Source: Paenibacillus xylanexedens (lineage in GTDB: Bacteria; Bacillota; Bacilli; Paenibacillales; Paenibacillaceae). Taken from it: 64,000 nt of DNA. Location: positions 62,001-126,000 of the forward strand of contig NZ_VEIO01000008.1 of assembly GCF_007680605.1 (NCBI RefSeq), given 5' to 3'. Both the position numbers and the translations under genes were made by a program. The notes under the pieces are model-generated. The model saw only the letters and a list, made by a program, of their open reading frames with translations, was not told the DNA's origin and made no database searches. This document shows positions 53,888-62,757 of this stretch, one piece after another (the stretch's first letter is position 1; each line of letters starts with the position of its first letter).

Positions 53888-54825
53888 CCTGTCGTCCTCC
53901 CTTGCTGGATACGAACATCACTCAAAATATCGCGTAGCGATGCCTCAAATGAAATCTGCGGTTGCCAGCCCAATTTGCGCAGTTCCGACATTTCCTCCTG
54001 TTTCCCTGCTCCGTCCGGCCCGGATGAAGTGCCGTCCCAGCGGATCGGTACGTTGGCTTCGGTCATCATCATCAGCAGATCAGCGATCTCGCCAAGGCTC
54101 CGTTCCACCCCAGACACCACCGGATACACCGTGCCGCTGGTGCCATGCACTAGTAAGGTAGCATACGCACGAACCGCATCCCGTACATCCAGAAAATCAC
54201 GTGTATTATCGCGCCCGGATAGACGAAACGCTTCTGTTTTACCCGTCTGCTCACAAGCAACCACATGGCGGGCAAGCAGAGAGCAGATGCCCGTAGAGGG
54301 CCCAGCACCAATCAGATTGCCCGGTTCGGCCAGCATGATCTGCTGACCGAACAGGGACTTCCAAGATAGCGACACCATCTCTTCCAGCGCTTTGCTCAAG
54401 CTGTATGGATGTGGTGGCTGGGGTATGCGCCCAGGTTTCGGCGTATACTTGAGCCTGGACCCTACAATCACCGTCCGCGCCTTCGGACAGATGCGTAAAG
54501 CATCCAGCAGGTACAGCACCGCCATTACGTTCGTTTCAAGCACTAACAGTGGATCAGCCCAGGAATCCGGTACCGAGTTTTTGCCAGCGAGATGAAGCAC
54601 ATAATCCGGCTCGATCTCCTGAATTAGTTCACGAACTTGTTCCTTATTGTTGAGATCACAGGTGTATACACCTACATTTTCATCAAACGAATACACAGCC
54701 GGCCGCCTTACAACGGCTACAACATCCGCGCCGGCACCTTGAAAATAGGTTACGGCATGTCGTCCTGTAAAACCGGACGCGCCTGTAATCAGTACTTTTT
54801 TGCCCGTCAGCTCTGCTCCATCCAT
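53884..54825 (-). CDS. NAD-dependent epimerase/dehydratase (SDR)
   Basis: A 313-residue extended SDR: KKVLITGASGFTGRHAVTYFQ (Rossmann, GxxGFxG), HLAGKNS, and catalytic Tyr-x3-Lys in HPYSLSKALEEM. The spacing and the RLSGRDNTRDFLDVRDAVRAY segment resemble GDP-mannose 4,6-dehydratase/4-reductase (Rmd/GMD) type enzymes. It probably acts on a nucleotide sugar made for this cluster. Start lies within the end of the previous gene (19-nt overlap). Confidence 0.86.
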   Translation of the reverse strand: MDGAELTGKKVLITGASGFTGRHAVTYFQGAGADVVAVVRRPAVYSFDENVGVYTCDLNNKEQVRELIQEIEPDYVLHLAGKNSVPDSWADPLLVLETNVMAVLYLLDALRICPKARTVIVGSRLKYTPKPGRIPQPPHPYSLSKALEEMVSLSWKSLFGQQIMLAEPGNLIGAGPSTGICSLLARHVVACEQTGKTEAFRLSGRDNTRDFLDVRDAVRAYATLLVHGTSGTVYPVVSGVERSLGEIADLLMMMTEANVPIRWDGTSSGPDGAGKQEEMSELRKLGWQPQISFEASLRDILSDVRIQQGRTTG

Positions 54826-55634
54826 AATGCCAGCTCCTTCAGCATAGTTGAATAGTCCGGCAGGTTTGTCTTCACGTCCTCACGGGTGGATACCAGCGTG
54901 CGATCCTGAACCATGCTATCGTCCGGTATAATCTTCACATCCTGTTTGTTCCAGACTTGCTGGAACAGCACAAGCAGGTCATGTTTGCTGACGGGTGCAG
55001 GATGAGCAAGATGGATCAGCCCACTGACTGGAGAATCCAGATAATGGTCTACCCATTTGGCAAGCTCAAGTGTGGTTACGCCATTCCAGAAGACACGTGT
55101 GTACCCGCCGACCTCACCAGTACTGGACATAAACCACTGCATCAGACCAATACCACCCTGCCGGATTTCAGGTCCGATAATGGACGTCCGTATCGTCAGA
55201 TGCCCTTCATCCTGCACCTCACCGAGTGCTTTCGTAATCGCATAGGAGGACGTACCATCTGTCACATCATCCTCCCGATATGCTCCGCGATCACCGCTGA
55301 ATACACAGTCTGTGCTGATATGGATTAGGCGTGCACCAATGGAATCGGCCATCCGCCGCAGACGATGAGGCAGAAAACCGTTGATGTGATAGGCGCCAAT
55401 TTTATCCTCATCCGCGAAGCTGTTCAGCACACCAACCGCGTTAATGATGACGTCCGGGTGCACTGCTTCTACAAGCCTGTCGACCATAAAGCTGTCATTC
55501 ACATCCAGGATCAACCCGTTCGGGTCAGTCACGTCCCGCGTGGTGTAGAAGACGCTGTGCACACCTTGACGGCGGAAATAGTCGACCAGAATATGGCCGG
55601 CCATTCCGTTTCCCCCAAGAATCAGCAGCTTCAT
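54807..55634 (-). CDS. RmlD-like sugar-nucleotide reductase
   Basis: A 275-residue RmlD/StrD-type SDR: MKLLILGGNGMAGHILVDYF, HISTDCVFSGDRGAY and SSYAITKALGE for the Tyr-Lys pair. Between a CapE-like dehydratase and an SDR, it best fits the 4-keto-reductase step of UDP-2-acetamido-2,6-dideoxy-L-hexose synthesis (WbvR/FnlB-type). It lacks the C-terminal cupin of S. aureus CapF, so an L-QuiNAc-type reductase is as likely as an L-FucNAc one. Confidence 0.83.
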   Translation of the reverse strand: MKLLILGGNGMAGHILVDYFRRQGVHSVFYTTRDVTDPNGLILDVNDSFMVDRLVEAVHPDVIINAVGVLNSFADEDKIGAYHINGFLPHRLRRMADSIGARLIHISTDCVFSGDRGAYREDDVTDGTSSYAITKALGEVQDEGHLTIRTSIIGPEIRQGGIGLMQWFMSSTGEVGGYTRVFWNGVTTLELAKWVDHYLDSPVSGLIHLAHPAPVSKHDLLVLFQQVWNKQDVKIIPDDSMVQDRTLVSTREDVKTNLPDYSTMLKELALWMEQS

Positions 55635-56617
55635 GATAGAAACCCTCCGCGCTTCAGAATTTCACGAATCTCTTCTTTGGTCATAAGTTGGTGCTCGGAA
55701 CTAAAGCTGCTGTATGGGACCGGTGGGCAGTTGGTGTAATGTTCACGCAATCCTGGAATGCCGAGCGTAGGCAAAATGACCAGATACTGTTCGTCGTAGA
55801 CAACCGTTGTCATGCTCTCGAATTCACTCATCAGAATTTCATGGATTTTCTCACCCGGACGAACGCCACGTTCTACAATCGCTACGTTTTCCACACCGGA
55901 ATCTTCAATGAGCACCTCGGCAAGATCGACAATCTTGCATGTTGGCATCGTCATCACAAAGATTTCACCGCCAACACTTTCTACCGAGGCTTTGAACAGA
56001 AGTTTGATCGCATCCTTAAGTGTAAGGAAGAACCGGGTCATGCCCATATCCGTAATGGATACCTGACCTTTTTGGCGAATCTGGTTTTTGAACAGATGCA
56101 CTACACTGCCGTTCGTGCCAAGCACATTGCCGCCCCGTACCGTGACAAACTTCGTATCACTATGAAGCAGGTTCGCATAAACAATCAATTTCTCACCGAT
56201 CGCCTTGGTCATTCCATAGAAGTTCGAAGGATTGGCCGCTTTGTCGGTCGAAATATAGATGACTTTTTTCACTTTATTTTCAATCGCCGCTTCGATGACA
56301 TTCTGTGTGCCGATCACGTTTGTTTTGAGTGCTTCATAAGGCTGGTCTTCACATACCGGCACATGCTTGAGTGCTGCCAGATGGAAAACGTAGTCCACAT
56401 GCTGGCAGGCCGCCGTCAAGGCATCCTTGTCACGAATATCACCAATGCGGAAATGAAGGCGCGGATCTTCAAAATCACGACTCATCGCTACCTGGCTGGA
56501 CTCGTTGCGAGAGTACACAATAATTTCTTTTGGCTGCTGGGGCAACAGTTGAGCGACAAGCTCATACCCCCATGATCCCGTACCGCCAGTCACGAGTATA
56601 CGCTTATTTTCAAACAT
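55631..56617 (-). CDS. UDP-GlcNAc 4,6-dehydratase/5-epimerase (CapE/FnlA-like)
   Basis: A 328-residue SDR: RILVTGGTGSWGYELVAQLLP, FHLAALKHVPVCEDQPYEALKTNVIGTQNVIEAA, STDKAANPSNFYGMTKAIGEKL. These match FlaA1/CapE-type inverting dehydratases that make UDP-4-keto-6-deoxy-L-sugars. ATG 56617 has GGAGGG nine bases upstream and is used instead of an open 27-residue extension. Overlaps the 2-epimerase gene by 8 nt and is translationally coupled to the reductase gene. Confidence 0.88.
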   Translation of the reverse strand: MFENKRILVTGGTGSWGYELVAQLLPQQPKEIIVYSRNESSQVAMSRDFEDPRLHFRIGDIRDKDALTAACQHVDYVFHLAALKHVPVCEDQPYEALKTNVIGTQNVIEAAIENKVKKVIYISTDKAANPSNFYGMTKAIGEKLIVYANLLHSDTKFVTVRGGNVLGTNGSVVHLFKNQIRQKGQVSITDMGMTRFFLTLKDAIKLLFKASVESVGGEIFVMTMPTCKIVDLAEVLIEDSGVENVAIVERGVRPGEKIHEILMSEFESMTTVVYDEQYLVILPTLGIPGLREHYTNCPPVPYSSFSSEHQLMTKEEIREILKRGGFLS

Positions 56618-57701
56618 GCATTTTCCCTCCAAGCAGAAATTTGACCACTTTACTGGACACATCTGTTGCCTTGTAACCTTGCGGACAATCCCAGTCATTT
56701 GGCAGTTTGGTCATCACGTTCACACAATCCGCAATGCGCGCGGCATCCAGGCCGGAAACCACGTTGCTGCCACAGTCTACCGTTTCCGGACGTTCTGTCG
56801 TACGACGCATCGTTACGGTAGGCACCCCCATGATGCAACATTCCTCCTGAACCGTTCCGCTGTCTGTGAGCGCACAGCGTGCATGTCGCTCCAGCATGAC
56901 AAAGTCGAAAAATCCAAACGGCTCATGGAATTCCACCAGCGGATGCATCTCCAGCTGCAGATGTTCGGCAATGCGAATCGCCGTTCGCGGATGAATGCTG
57001 CATATCACGCGTTGCCCGTGTTCCTCCGCGACTTGATTCAGCCCTTTCATAATCTCCAGCAGATGAGGAGGGTGATCGACATTTTCAGCCCGATGAGCGG
57101 TAACGAGAAAATATTGTCCGGGCTTCAGCTTGAGTTTTTTCAGAATTTTGCTGGCATTGACCTGCGGACCGTAATGTTCCATCACCTCGTAGATCGGATT
57201 GCCCGTAAGCACAATGCGGCGGCTGGGCACGCCTTCACTGACAAGATGTTTCTTGCTTTGTTCGGTGTAAGGCATGTTGATGGTCGAGATCGCATCAATC
57301 ACGCGGCGGTTTTTCTCCTCTGGTACATCCAGATCGAAGCAGCGATTGCCAGCCTCCATATGAATTACCGGAATGCCCATACGTTCAGCAAGTACCGCAC
57401 ACAAAGCGCTATTGGTGTCACCAAGCAGGAGCAATTTGTCAGGCTTCTCCTGCTGGATCAAATCTTCCATCTGAGTAAACATCGAGGACAGCTGTCGCCC
57501 CAATGAGGCGGCTTCATCCTGAAGAACGTAATCCGGGGCACGAAGACCCATTTCCTTGAAAAAAAGACCGCTGAGACTTTCTGTGAAGTTCTGTCCCGTG
57601 TGCACCAGAATATGTTTGGACGCATACTGGTCCAGCTTGGAAATGATCAGGCTGAGCCGAATAATCTCAGGTCTCGTACCCAGCACCGTCATGATCTTCA
57701 T
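56610..57701 (-). CDS. UDP-N-acetyl sugar 2-epimerase (non-hydrolysing; WecB/FnlC-like)
   Basis: A 363-residue GT-B-fold epimerase: MTVLGTRPEIIRLSLIISKLD, LLLGDTNSALCAVLAERMGIPVIHMEAGNR, LTGNPIYEVMEHY, HRAENVDHP and DSGTVQEECCIMGVPTVTMR. In this arrangement (2-epimerase, CapE-like, RmlD-like) it fits FnlC/CapG/WbvD, the last step to UDP-L-FucNAc or UDP-L-QuiNAc. Either of two ATGs six bases apart could start it. Confidence 0.88.
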   Translation of the reverse strand: MKIMTVLGTRPEIIRLSLIISKLDQYASKHILVHTGQNFTESLSGLFFKEMGLRAPDYVLQDEAASLGRQLSSMFTQMEDLIQQEKPDKLLLLGDTNSALCAVLAERMGIPVIHMEAGNRCFDLDVPEEKNRRVIDAISTINMPYTEQSKKHLVSEGVPSRRIVLTGNPIYEVMEHYGPQVNASKILKKLKLKPGQYFLVTAHRAENVDHPPHLLEIMKGLNQVAEEHGQRVICSIHPRTAIRIAEHLQLEMHPLVEFHEPFGFFDFVMLERHARCALTDSGTVQEECCIMGVPTVTMRRTTERPETVDCGSNVVSGLDAARIADCVNVMTKLPNDWDCPQGYKATDVSSKVVKFLLGGKMHV

Positions 57702-57767
57702 CGTCATCCCTGCCTTCTGTCGTATATTGGAACCCGTGTGCTTATCGAGTATAAAAAACGGTTTTGA

Positions 57768-59453
57768 TTACCGTGACTTGGAACCTTTACGTGCCATCCG
57801 GCTACGTCCCTTGTTCCTCGTAGATCGTCTGCGAGTGGACAACTTCGAGGCTGATGTGTGCCGCCTTTTCACTTTACGAGTACGAGCCGAACGGCTCTTC
57901 TTCCCGATTCGAATCGTCCGTTTCAGCTTTTTGAGCTTGCGGCGAGAAGCGGGAACCTTTCTTTTACGATGGCGTTTACCTACATGAATTTCCGGCTCGG
58001 TCCGTTGATCCTCTTCGCGGGGTTTCCCGGCTCCCTCCCCCTGCTGTGTTACGGTGACTGGAGGCAACGAAGAACGAGGAAGAAGCTGTACAATACTCTC
58101 TGGAAGCAACAACGTTCGAATAAGGGCCGGATCGGGATTAAGCACTGTACGCAGTCCGCCTTCTCCCCACGCCAGCACAGGACCGCTCGGTGGCTGGATA
58201 TACGTGAACCATCCGGGAAAACGCAATAACCACTGTGTGACCATCGTATGCAACTTCACCCGGTAGGTTTCGATTCCGTACAGCTTTTCCGCTTCTGTCC
58301 GGTTACGCCATCCGGTATCGGAAGCAAGCTCGGAATCATTCAGCAACGTCGTAGCCAGCGTAACGAGCGCATCGCTATCCCCGGGCGGAGCCAGAAATGC
58401 ACCGCTGCCTACGGATTCCATCAATTCACTGAGACCACCCTGGGCAAAAGCGATGACTGGTTTGGCAAAATAAAGCCCCTCCAGCGCAGTCATGCCGAAG
58501 CCTTCTTTGACCATGCTGGGAATGACCACGATATCCATTGCGGAGTAAGCCAGCGATACATTTTCCTCAAACGTGGTAAACGTGAAGCGCCTTGAATACC
58601 CGGATCGTTTCACCTGGTAAACACATTCGTCGTAATACTTTTTGTCTGACGGTGCGCCAATGATCCAGAAGCGACAACGTGAATGGGTCTCACACAGCTT
58701 CAGCGCCATATCAACAAAAGGCTTTAAACCTTTGGCATCATATATAAAGGAAGAAATATAACCGATACAGGTATGCGAAGACTTGAATCTAAGCTCCAAC
58801 CGTTTTCGCTCACGCAGATGAAGCCATCGATCAGGTGCAGGAAGGGAAGGCTCCCATGTCGGAGGAATAATCGTCACCCTGTCACTCATGCCTGCTTGTT
58901 TGAACGGTAACGCCGCCGTCTCGGAAATCCCGATAATCCAGTCTGCATAACGGCCAATCATCTGGATCGCTTCGGTTGTATGCTCATTCGTTTGAATAAT
59001 CTCGGTAATTTTCCAGATGACTGGAATCCCGAGCGATTTTGCCGCTACAGCAGGCATGACATTCACGCAGGTATTGGTCAAAACCATATCCGGCTCGTGA
59101 CTGCGGATTAGCCAGAGCGCATCCTGAAATGCCGGGGTATTCCGCAGATGTTCCGCATCTTGTGCAATCCCCTGATACGGTGTGTATACACCGTGAAGCA
59201 TCGGCAGATTACATATATGAACCTGGATGCCAAACCTTCGTGCGAGTCCGGTAAGTTTCCCTTCCTGCGGGGCAACAAGCACACATTCAAAGATCGTGCC
59301 AATCTCTCTCATAAAATGAAGCAAAAGCTTCTCCGCCCCTGTAATACTGCGGGTATTACACACATGGGAAAACAGCATCAGTTTGGGTTTCATTGCCATG
59401 GCCGCACACGGACCCCGTATACAACTTACAAGCAGATACGGGGTACTGTGCAC
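57768..59453 (-). CDS. Glycosyltransferase family 4 with long Arg/Lys-rich C-terminal tail
   Basis: Up to 561 residues. GT-B core: KLMLFSHVCNTRSITGAEKLLLHFM, IGYISSFIYDAKGLKPFVDMAL, and donor motif VKEGFGMTALEGLYFAKPVIAFAQGG. From about residue 480 it turns strongly basic (GKRHRKRKVPASRRKLKK, RKVKRRHTSASKLSTRRRS, ending RKGSKSR), unusual for GT4. The GTG at 59453 lies in a strong ribosome site, but homology begins at an ATG near 59393-59399 with a 9-bp hairpin (59412-59444) between; the start is uncertain. Basic tails recur in neighbouring proteins. Confidence 0.86.
   Translation of the reverse strand: MHSTPYLLVSCIRGPCAAMAMKPKLMLFSHVCNTRSITGAEKLLLHFMREIGTIFECVLVAPQEGKLTGLARRFGIQVHICNLPMLHGVYTPYQGIAQDAEHLRNTPAFQDALWLIRSHEPDMVLTNTCVNVMPAVAAKSLGIPVIWKITEIIQTNEHTTEAIQMIGRYADWIIGISETAALPFKQAGMSDRVTIIPPTWEPSLPAPDRWLHLRERKRLELRFKSSHTCIGYISSFIYDAKGLKPFVDMALKLCETHSRCRFWIIGAPSDKKYYDECVYQVKRSGYSRRFTFTTFEENVSLAYSAMDIVVIPSMVKEGFGMTALEGLYFAKPVIAFAQGGLSELMESVGSGAFLAPPGDSDALVTLATTLLNDSELASDTGWRNRTEAEKLYGIETYRVKLHTMVTQWLLRFPGWFTYIQPPSGPVLAWGEGGLRTVLNPDPALIRTLLLPESIVQLLPRSSLPPVTVTQQGEGAGKPREEDQRTEPEIHVGKRHRKRKVPASRRKLKKLKRTIRIGKKSRSARTRKVKRRHTSASKLSTRRRSTRNKGRSRMARKGSKSR
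59412..59444 (-). promoter_or_regulatory. Hairpin between ribosome site and GT4 start
   Basis: ACCCCGTAT and ATACGGGGT, exact 9-bp inverse arms around a 15-base loop, lie between the AGGAGG-containing GTG start and the ATG codons where homology begins. Could control translation or simply be coding sequence of an N-terminal extension. Confidence 0.4.
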
Positions 59454-59471
59454 ACCTCCTCCTGGCCGAGA

Positions 59472-60614
59472 TTAAGGGAAAATAATGCTTAACAACTCAT
59501 TGATTCTTCGGTCATACGTGTGGTCTTTCAACGTCCGTTCAAGTCCTCGCAGGGCAATTTCGCGCCGCTCTTTCTCATGGGTGAGGTAATACTCGACCTT
59601 CTCCAGCATCTCTTGCGGTGAAGAATACGTTTCGATCTCTACCCCCGGTTTATAGAAACGAGCCAGATCGTCGCGTGCATCGGTCAACTGCAATGTTGTG
59701 CTACCTGCAATCTCGAACGTTCTCGGGTTTGGTGAAGCTGGCGGAATTTTGATCTGATTATTGTTGACCGAATCATCCTCATGGGAGCGATGCAGATTGA
59801 TAACGATTTTAGTGCCGTTGTAAACTTCATTGGTTTCTTGAGGACTCATCCAGCGACCCAGCTCAATTTTCTCGCCATAAGCCGTATAGTCAGGCAATCG
59901 ATCCCACCAGATACCGTTAAAGACGGTATTATGCGACATGAGCTGTGGCATAATCGGGTTGAAGAAATACACGCGGTTCCAGTATGCCGAGCCGATAAAG
60001 CTGACGTCCCTTTTCAGTGGGGATGGGGTTGTAATTGGGAAGTAGTGGTTCGTAAAGGCGGCGAAAGGCATATAATGCACGGATGCACAGCCATGCTGGC
60101 GATATAGTTCTACACAATTCAGTTCCAGTGTGAACACATGATCATAATGCTTCACAATCTCCAGAGTCATGTCGGTATAATACGGATCATCGGTGAGCCA
60201 GATCGCCGTCTGAATGCCCGCTTGGCGTATAGCATCGATATGCTCGATAGGGATATCCATCCCGTCAAGCACAAGCACCAGGTCAGGACGGGTTTCCAGC
60301 GCAACTTGAGAGACCGGCTGACGGGGATCAGACAGCGTCACCTGAGCAACCATCCCCTGAAGCGTAGACATAATGGCCTCATCCAGCGGAGAGTAAGGGA
60401 AACCTTTACCCGAAGAAACATAGAGCACGTGAAGTTGCCGGAAAGGTAGCGGCTCCTGCGCACAATTTACAATATAGTTGGCGCGGCCCCGCAGATACCC
60501 TTCTTCTTTGCCTGCGTCAAATCCGGCCTGCCGTCCATTTTTACGAGCCTGATCTGCCAGGCTGAGTATAGGTGGTTGATGAACCTTTCTCGTTTTACGG
60601 TGTTTGATAGGCAT
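59472..60614 (-). CDS. CgeB-like glycosyltransferase, tandem copy 1
   Basis: A 380-residue GT-B protein of the CgeB type, related to the Bacillus spore-maturation protein that decorates the crust. N-terminus: MPIKHRKTRKVHQPPILSLA, then NGRQAGFDAGKEEGYLRGRAN (GYxxG-type spacing). Core: DVSFIGSAYWNRVYFFNP and NPRTFEIAGSTTLQLTDARDDLARFYKPGVEIETYSS with the donor-site PRTFE-A motif. ATG 60614 has AAGGAG seven bases upstream; an earlier GTG-led frame extends 18 residues. Paralogue of the next gene, 62 nt or so away. Confidence 0.86.
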   Translation of the reverse strand: MPIKHRKTRKVHQPPILSLADQARKNGRQAGFDAGKEEGYLRGRANYIVNCAQEPLPFRQLHVLYVSSGKGFPYSPLDEAIMSTLQGMVAQVTLSDPRQPVSQVALETRPDLVLVLDGMDIPIEHIDAIRQAGIQTAIWLTDDPYYTDMTLEIVKHYDHVFTLELNCVELYRQHGCASVHYMPFAAFTNHYFPITTPSPLKRDVSFIGSAYWNRVYFFNPIMPQLMSHNTVFNGIWWDRLPDYTAYGEKIELGRWMSPQETNEVYNGTKIVINLHRSHEDDSVNNNQIKIPPASPNPRTFEIAGSTTLQLTDARDDLARFYKPGVEIETYSSPQEMLEKVEYYLTHEKERREIALRGLERTLKDHTYDRRINELLSIIFP

Positions 60615-60678
60615 ACCGCCACTCCTTTTTATTTGGGATAACGTTGCTTCCTGATGTTTCTCTTTCACAGAAGGGAAA

Positions 60679-61773
60679 CTACAGATGTCCTAACAACTCG
60701 GTAATGCGGCGGTTAAATGTATGACGATTCATGGTGGTGAGCAGACCTCGCCAAGCGATAGTCTGGCGCTCTTCTTCATGATGCAGATAATAGTGGATCT
60801 TGCGTTGAAGTTCTGCCGCCGTGCTAAATGTTTCAATGTCATACCCCGGCTGATAATAGCGGGGCAAATCTCCGCGAGTATCGGTAATCTGCATCGTGCC
60901 ACAGGCAGCGATCTCATAGGTGCGCGGATTGATCGATCGTCCCTGTAGATGGTGGGTGTTTCGATTATCCTCACCATTCTCGCAGGTTCGGTGTACGTTA
61001 ATCACGATTTTGGCGCCATTGTAATAATCGACGGTTGCCTCCGGGTTAATCCACCCTTCGTGAATAAACTGCCCCAGTACATCCAGCCGTGCCAGCCGGT
61101 TCCACTGACTTCCGGCAATAAACACCTTCTTATCTGCAAGATAAGGCGCAAGCTGATTAAACAGATCAATCCGGTTCCAGAATCCCGTGCCAATAAAGCA
61201 AATATCGTACTGAAACTGGGGCTCTGTGCGTCGCGGATGATACATGCCTGGATTTACAGCCAGCGGCATGTAAATGACCCGCCTTGCTCCCTGGTTTGTG
61301 TAGAAGGGCACAGCCGCCTCTTCATGCGTAAACACGATGTCGTAATGCTGACAGATGGTTGCAGTATCCTCTGTGAAATAGGGATCATCGACAAACCACA
61401 CGGCCGTCCGAATCCCCAGTACACGTATTCCCTTTACCTGCTCCAGATGATCCTCGGGAAATACGTGCAGGCCGTTCATCACCAGAACAACATCAGGCCG
61501 GTGCTGACTGGCTTCTTGCAACATCGCTGCTGGCGATCCAACAACGCATTCTCGAACCGACTGTTGCAGTGCCAGAATGACACCCTGATCAATGGCATCG
61601 AATCCCTGCGGGATATACAGTACCTTCATGTCCCGCAGAGTCGGTTCAAACGGCTGCACCCGCTCCATGATGGCCTGACAGCCGCCAAACCTGCGGCCTT
61701 CTGCATATCCGCCGCGGTAGGCCGCCTCCGCTTCAGTCAGCGGGCGGTGTCTTCGTTTTGCCACATTCTTCAC
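60679..61773 (-). CDS. CgeB-like glycosyltransferase, tandem copy 2
   Basis: A 364-residue CgeB homologue sharing most motifs with the neighbour: TAVWFVDDPYFTEDTATICQHYDIVFTHE, DICFIGTGFWNRIDLFNQLAPYL, NPRTYEIAACGTMQITDTRGDLPRYYQPGYDIETFS. The N-terminus is basic (AKRRHRPLTEAEAAYRGGYAEGRRFGG) and carries the same GYxxG spacing. Start ambiguous between TTG 61788, GTG 61773 (taken; AAGGAA ahead) and GTG 61764. First glycosyltransferase of the long minus-strand operon. Confidence 0.86.
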   Translation of the reverse strand: MKNVAKRRHRPLTEAEAAYRGGYAEGRRFGGCQAIMERVQPFEPTLRDMKVLYIPQGFDAIDQGVILALQQSVRECVVGSPAAMLQEASQHRPDVVLVMNGLHVFPEDHLEQVKGIRVLGIRTAVWFVDDPYFTEDTATICQHYDIVFTHEEAAVPFYTNQGARRVIYMPLAVNPGMYHPRRTEPQFQYDICFIGTGFWNRIDLFNQLAPYLADKKVFIAGSQWNRLARLDVLGQFIHEGWINPEATVDYYNGAKIVINVHRTCENGEDNRNTHHLQGRSINPRTYEIAACGTMQITDTRGDLPRYYQPGYDIETFSTAAELQRKIHYYLHHEEERQTIAWRGLLTTMNRHTFNRRITELLGHL

Positions 61774-62117
61774 CCTGTCTTCCTTCAAGGAGATCTCATT
61801 CCTGACTCTCCACGAGATTGGTCTTCCCTCTAAAGGATATGCCTCGGGGTCAGATGCATCATGGACGGGTGTCCTGCAAGGCTCAAAATTGGCGTCTGCC
61901 CTCCATGTTCGCCTGCACGGGCATGTCCGCTATTGTGGTCATGCAAAGAGCCCGGAGGGATCTGTCCCTCCGGGCTGTAGCCTTAACCTGTATGTTCGCC
62001 ATAAGCAATCATCGAGATATGGTTGTCATTCGCTGTTTTCTTTAACCGAAATATCCGCATCATTTGTATCTTTTATAACATTGTCAATATCAGCTGTGTC
62101 TTGAACAGCTCCATCGA
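61774..62117. other. Intergenic region with a terminator
   Basis: About 340 bases without a supported gene. It holds a perfect inverted pair AGCCCGGAGGGA/TCCCTCCGGGCT at 61949-61976. A minus-strand open frame through the area overlaps the basic protein in another frame and is a shadow. Confidence 0.45.
61947..61980 (-). terminator. Strong hairpin after the basic GYxx-repeat gene
   Basis: Twelve-base perfect stem AGCCCGGAGGGA/TCCCTCCGGGCT with a 4-base loop. On the minus strand followed by CTTTGCAT, a poor U-run. May be an attenuator within the operon or a terminator. Confidence 0.65.
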
Positions 62118-62456
62118 TTACTGCGCTTTGTATGCCAGTTGATGTCCGTCCTCGAATCCCTTGGCGAAACCCGCGTTGAATCCCTCGTTGTACGCCTCGT
62201 TGTACCCCTGACTGTACGCGCTGTCCGGGTTTGGATCGGTAGGGGTAACCGGGGCGACAGGTCGAACAATTTTTTTGTTCCGGTGCCTCTGCACCGCACG
62301 TTTCTTTTTTTTCAGCCACGCACTGCGTCCTTTGCCTGTACGTTTGTGGACAACACGTTTCGATTTCAGCGCACGCAGCTTGCGGATCTTACGCAAGCGG
62401 GCGCCACGCGCTAATAAAGCACGTTTGGATTTCAATCTGGACTTCTTTTTTAACAT
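62118..62456 (-). CDS. Basic protein with C-terminal G[YF]xx tetrapeptide repeats
   Basis: 112 residues in two parts. Residues 1-70 are highly basic (MLKKKSRLKSKRALLARGARLRKIRKLRALKSKR, KKKKRAVQRHRNKKIV). After a Pro/Thr linker the C-terminus is a string of tetrapeptides AYSQ-GYNE-AYNE-GFNA-GFAK-GFED-GHQL-AYKA, with a Gly or Ala and aromatic at fixed positions. The same GYxxG spacing is found at the N-terminus of both CgeB-like proteins. ATG 62456 follows AGGAGG by nine bases. Family not recognised; a spore-coat tether is inferred. Confidence 0.68.
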   Translation of the reverse strand: MLKKKSRLKSKRALLARGARLRKIRKLRALKSKRVVHKRTGKGRSAWLKKKKRAVQRHRNKKIVRPVAPVTPTDPNPDSAYSQGYNEAYNEGFNAGFAKGFEDGHQLAYKAQ

Positions 62457-62457
62457 A

Positions 62458-62757
62458 TCAGCATTCCTCCTGTAGGTCCCCGGCGGTACGAACGACACAT
62501 CCGGGGTCTTTGAGCCAAGGCAGACCTGGCTCTCCATGGCGAATTCGGGTCAGTCTGATCCCCGTAATCATGCGAGACATCTCTTCCTGATAACGACTAA
62601 GCAGACGTATATTCTCCGCGAGACTTCGGGCGGATATTTCCGAATGAGAAGACACACTGGCTACACTGTCCAGAATGCGGGCGAGTGCCTGCTGGCTATG
62701 TGCAATCGATTCGATGAGTGCCAGTTTGACCTCCTGCTCACGCTGCAACAAACTCAT
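62458..62757 (-). CDS. Small helical protein, paralogue 1
   Basis: 99 residues, MSLLQREQEVKLALIESIAHSQQALARILDSVASVSSHSEISARSLAENIRLL followed by a Pro-rich end. It aligns loosely with the two neighbouring small proteins (IAHS-Q-ALARILD against IAHSHQQIARVLDA). It overlaps the next gene by ATGA, and its stop lies just before the ribosome site of the basic gene. Function unknown. Confidence 0.66.
   Translation of the reverse strand: MSLLQREQEVKLALIESIAHSQQALARILDSVASVSSHSEISARSLAENIRLLSRYQEEMSRMITGIRLTRIRHGEPGLPWLKDPGCVVRTAGDLQEEC

Noticed and set aside
62026..62319. 97-residue minus-strand frame overlapping the basic gene
   Set aside because: Overlaps the better supported basic/GYxx gene in another frame, has no ribosome site and an arginine-rich shadow composition.
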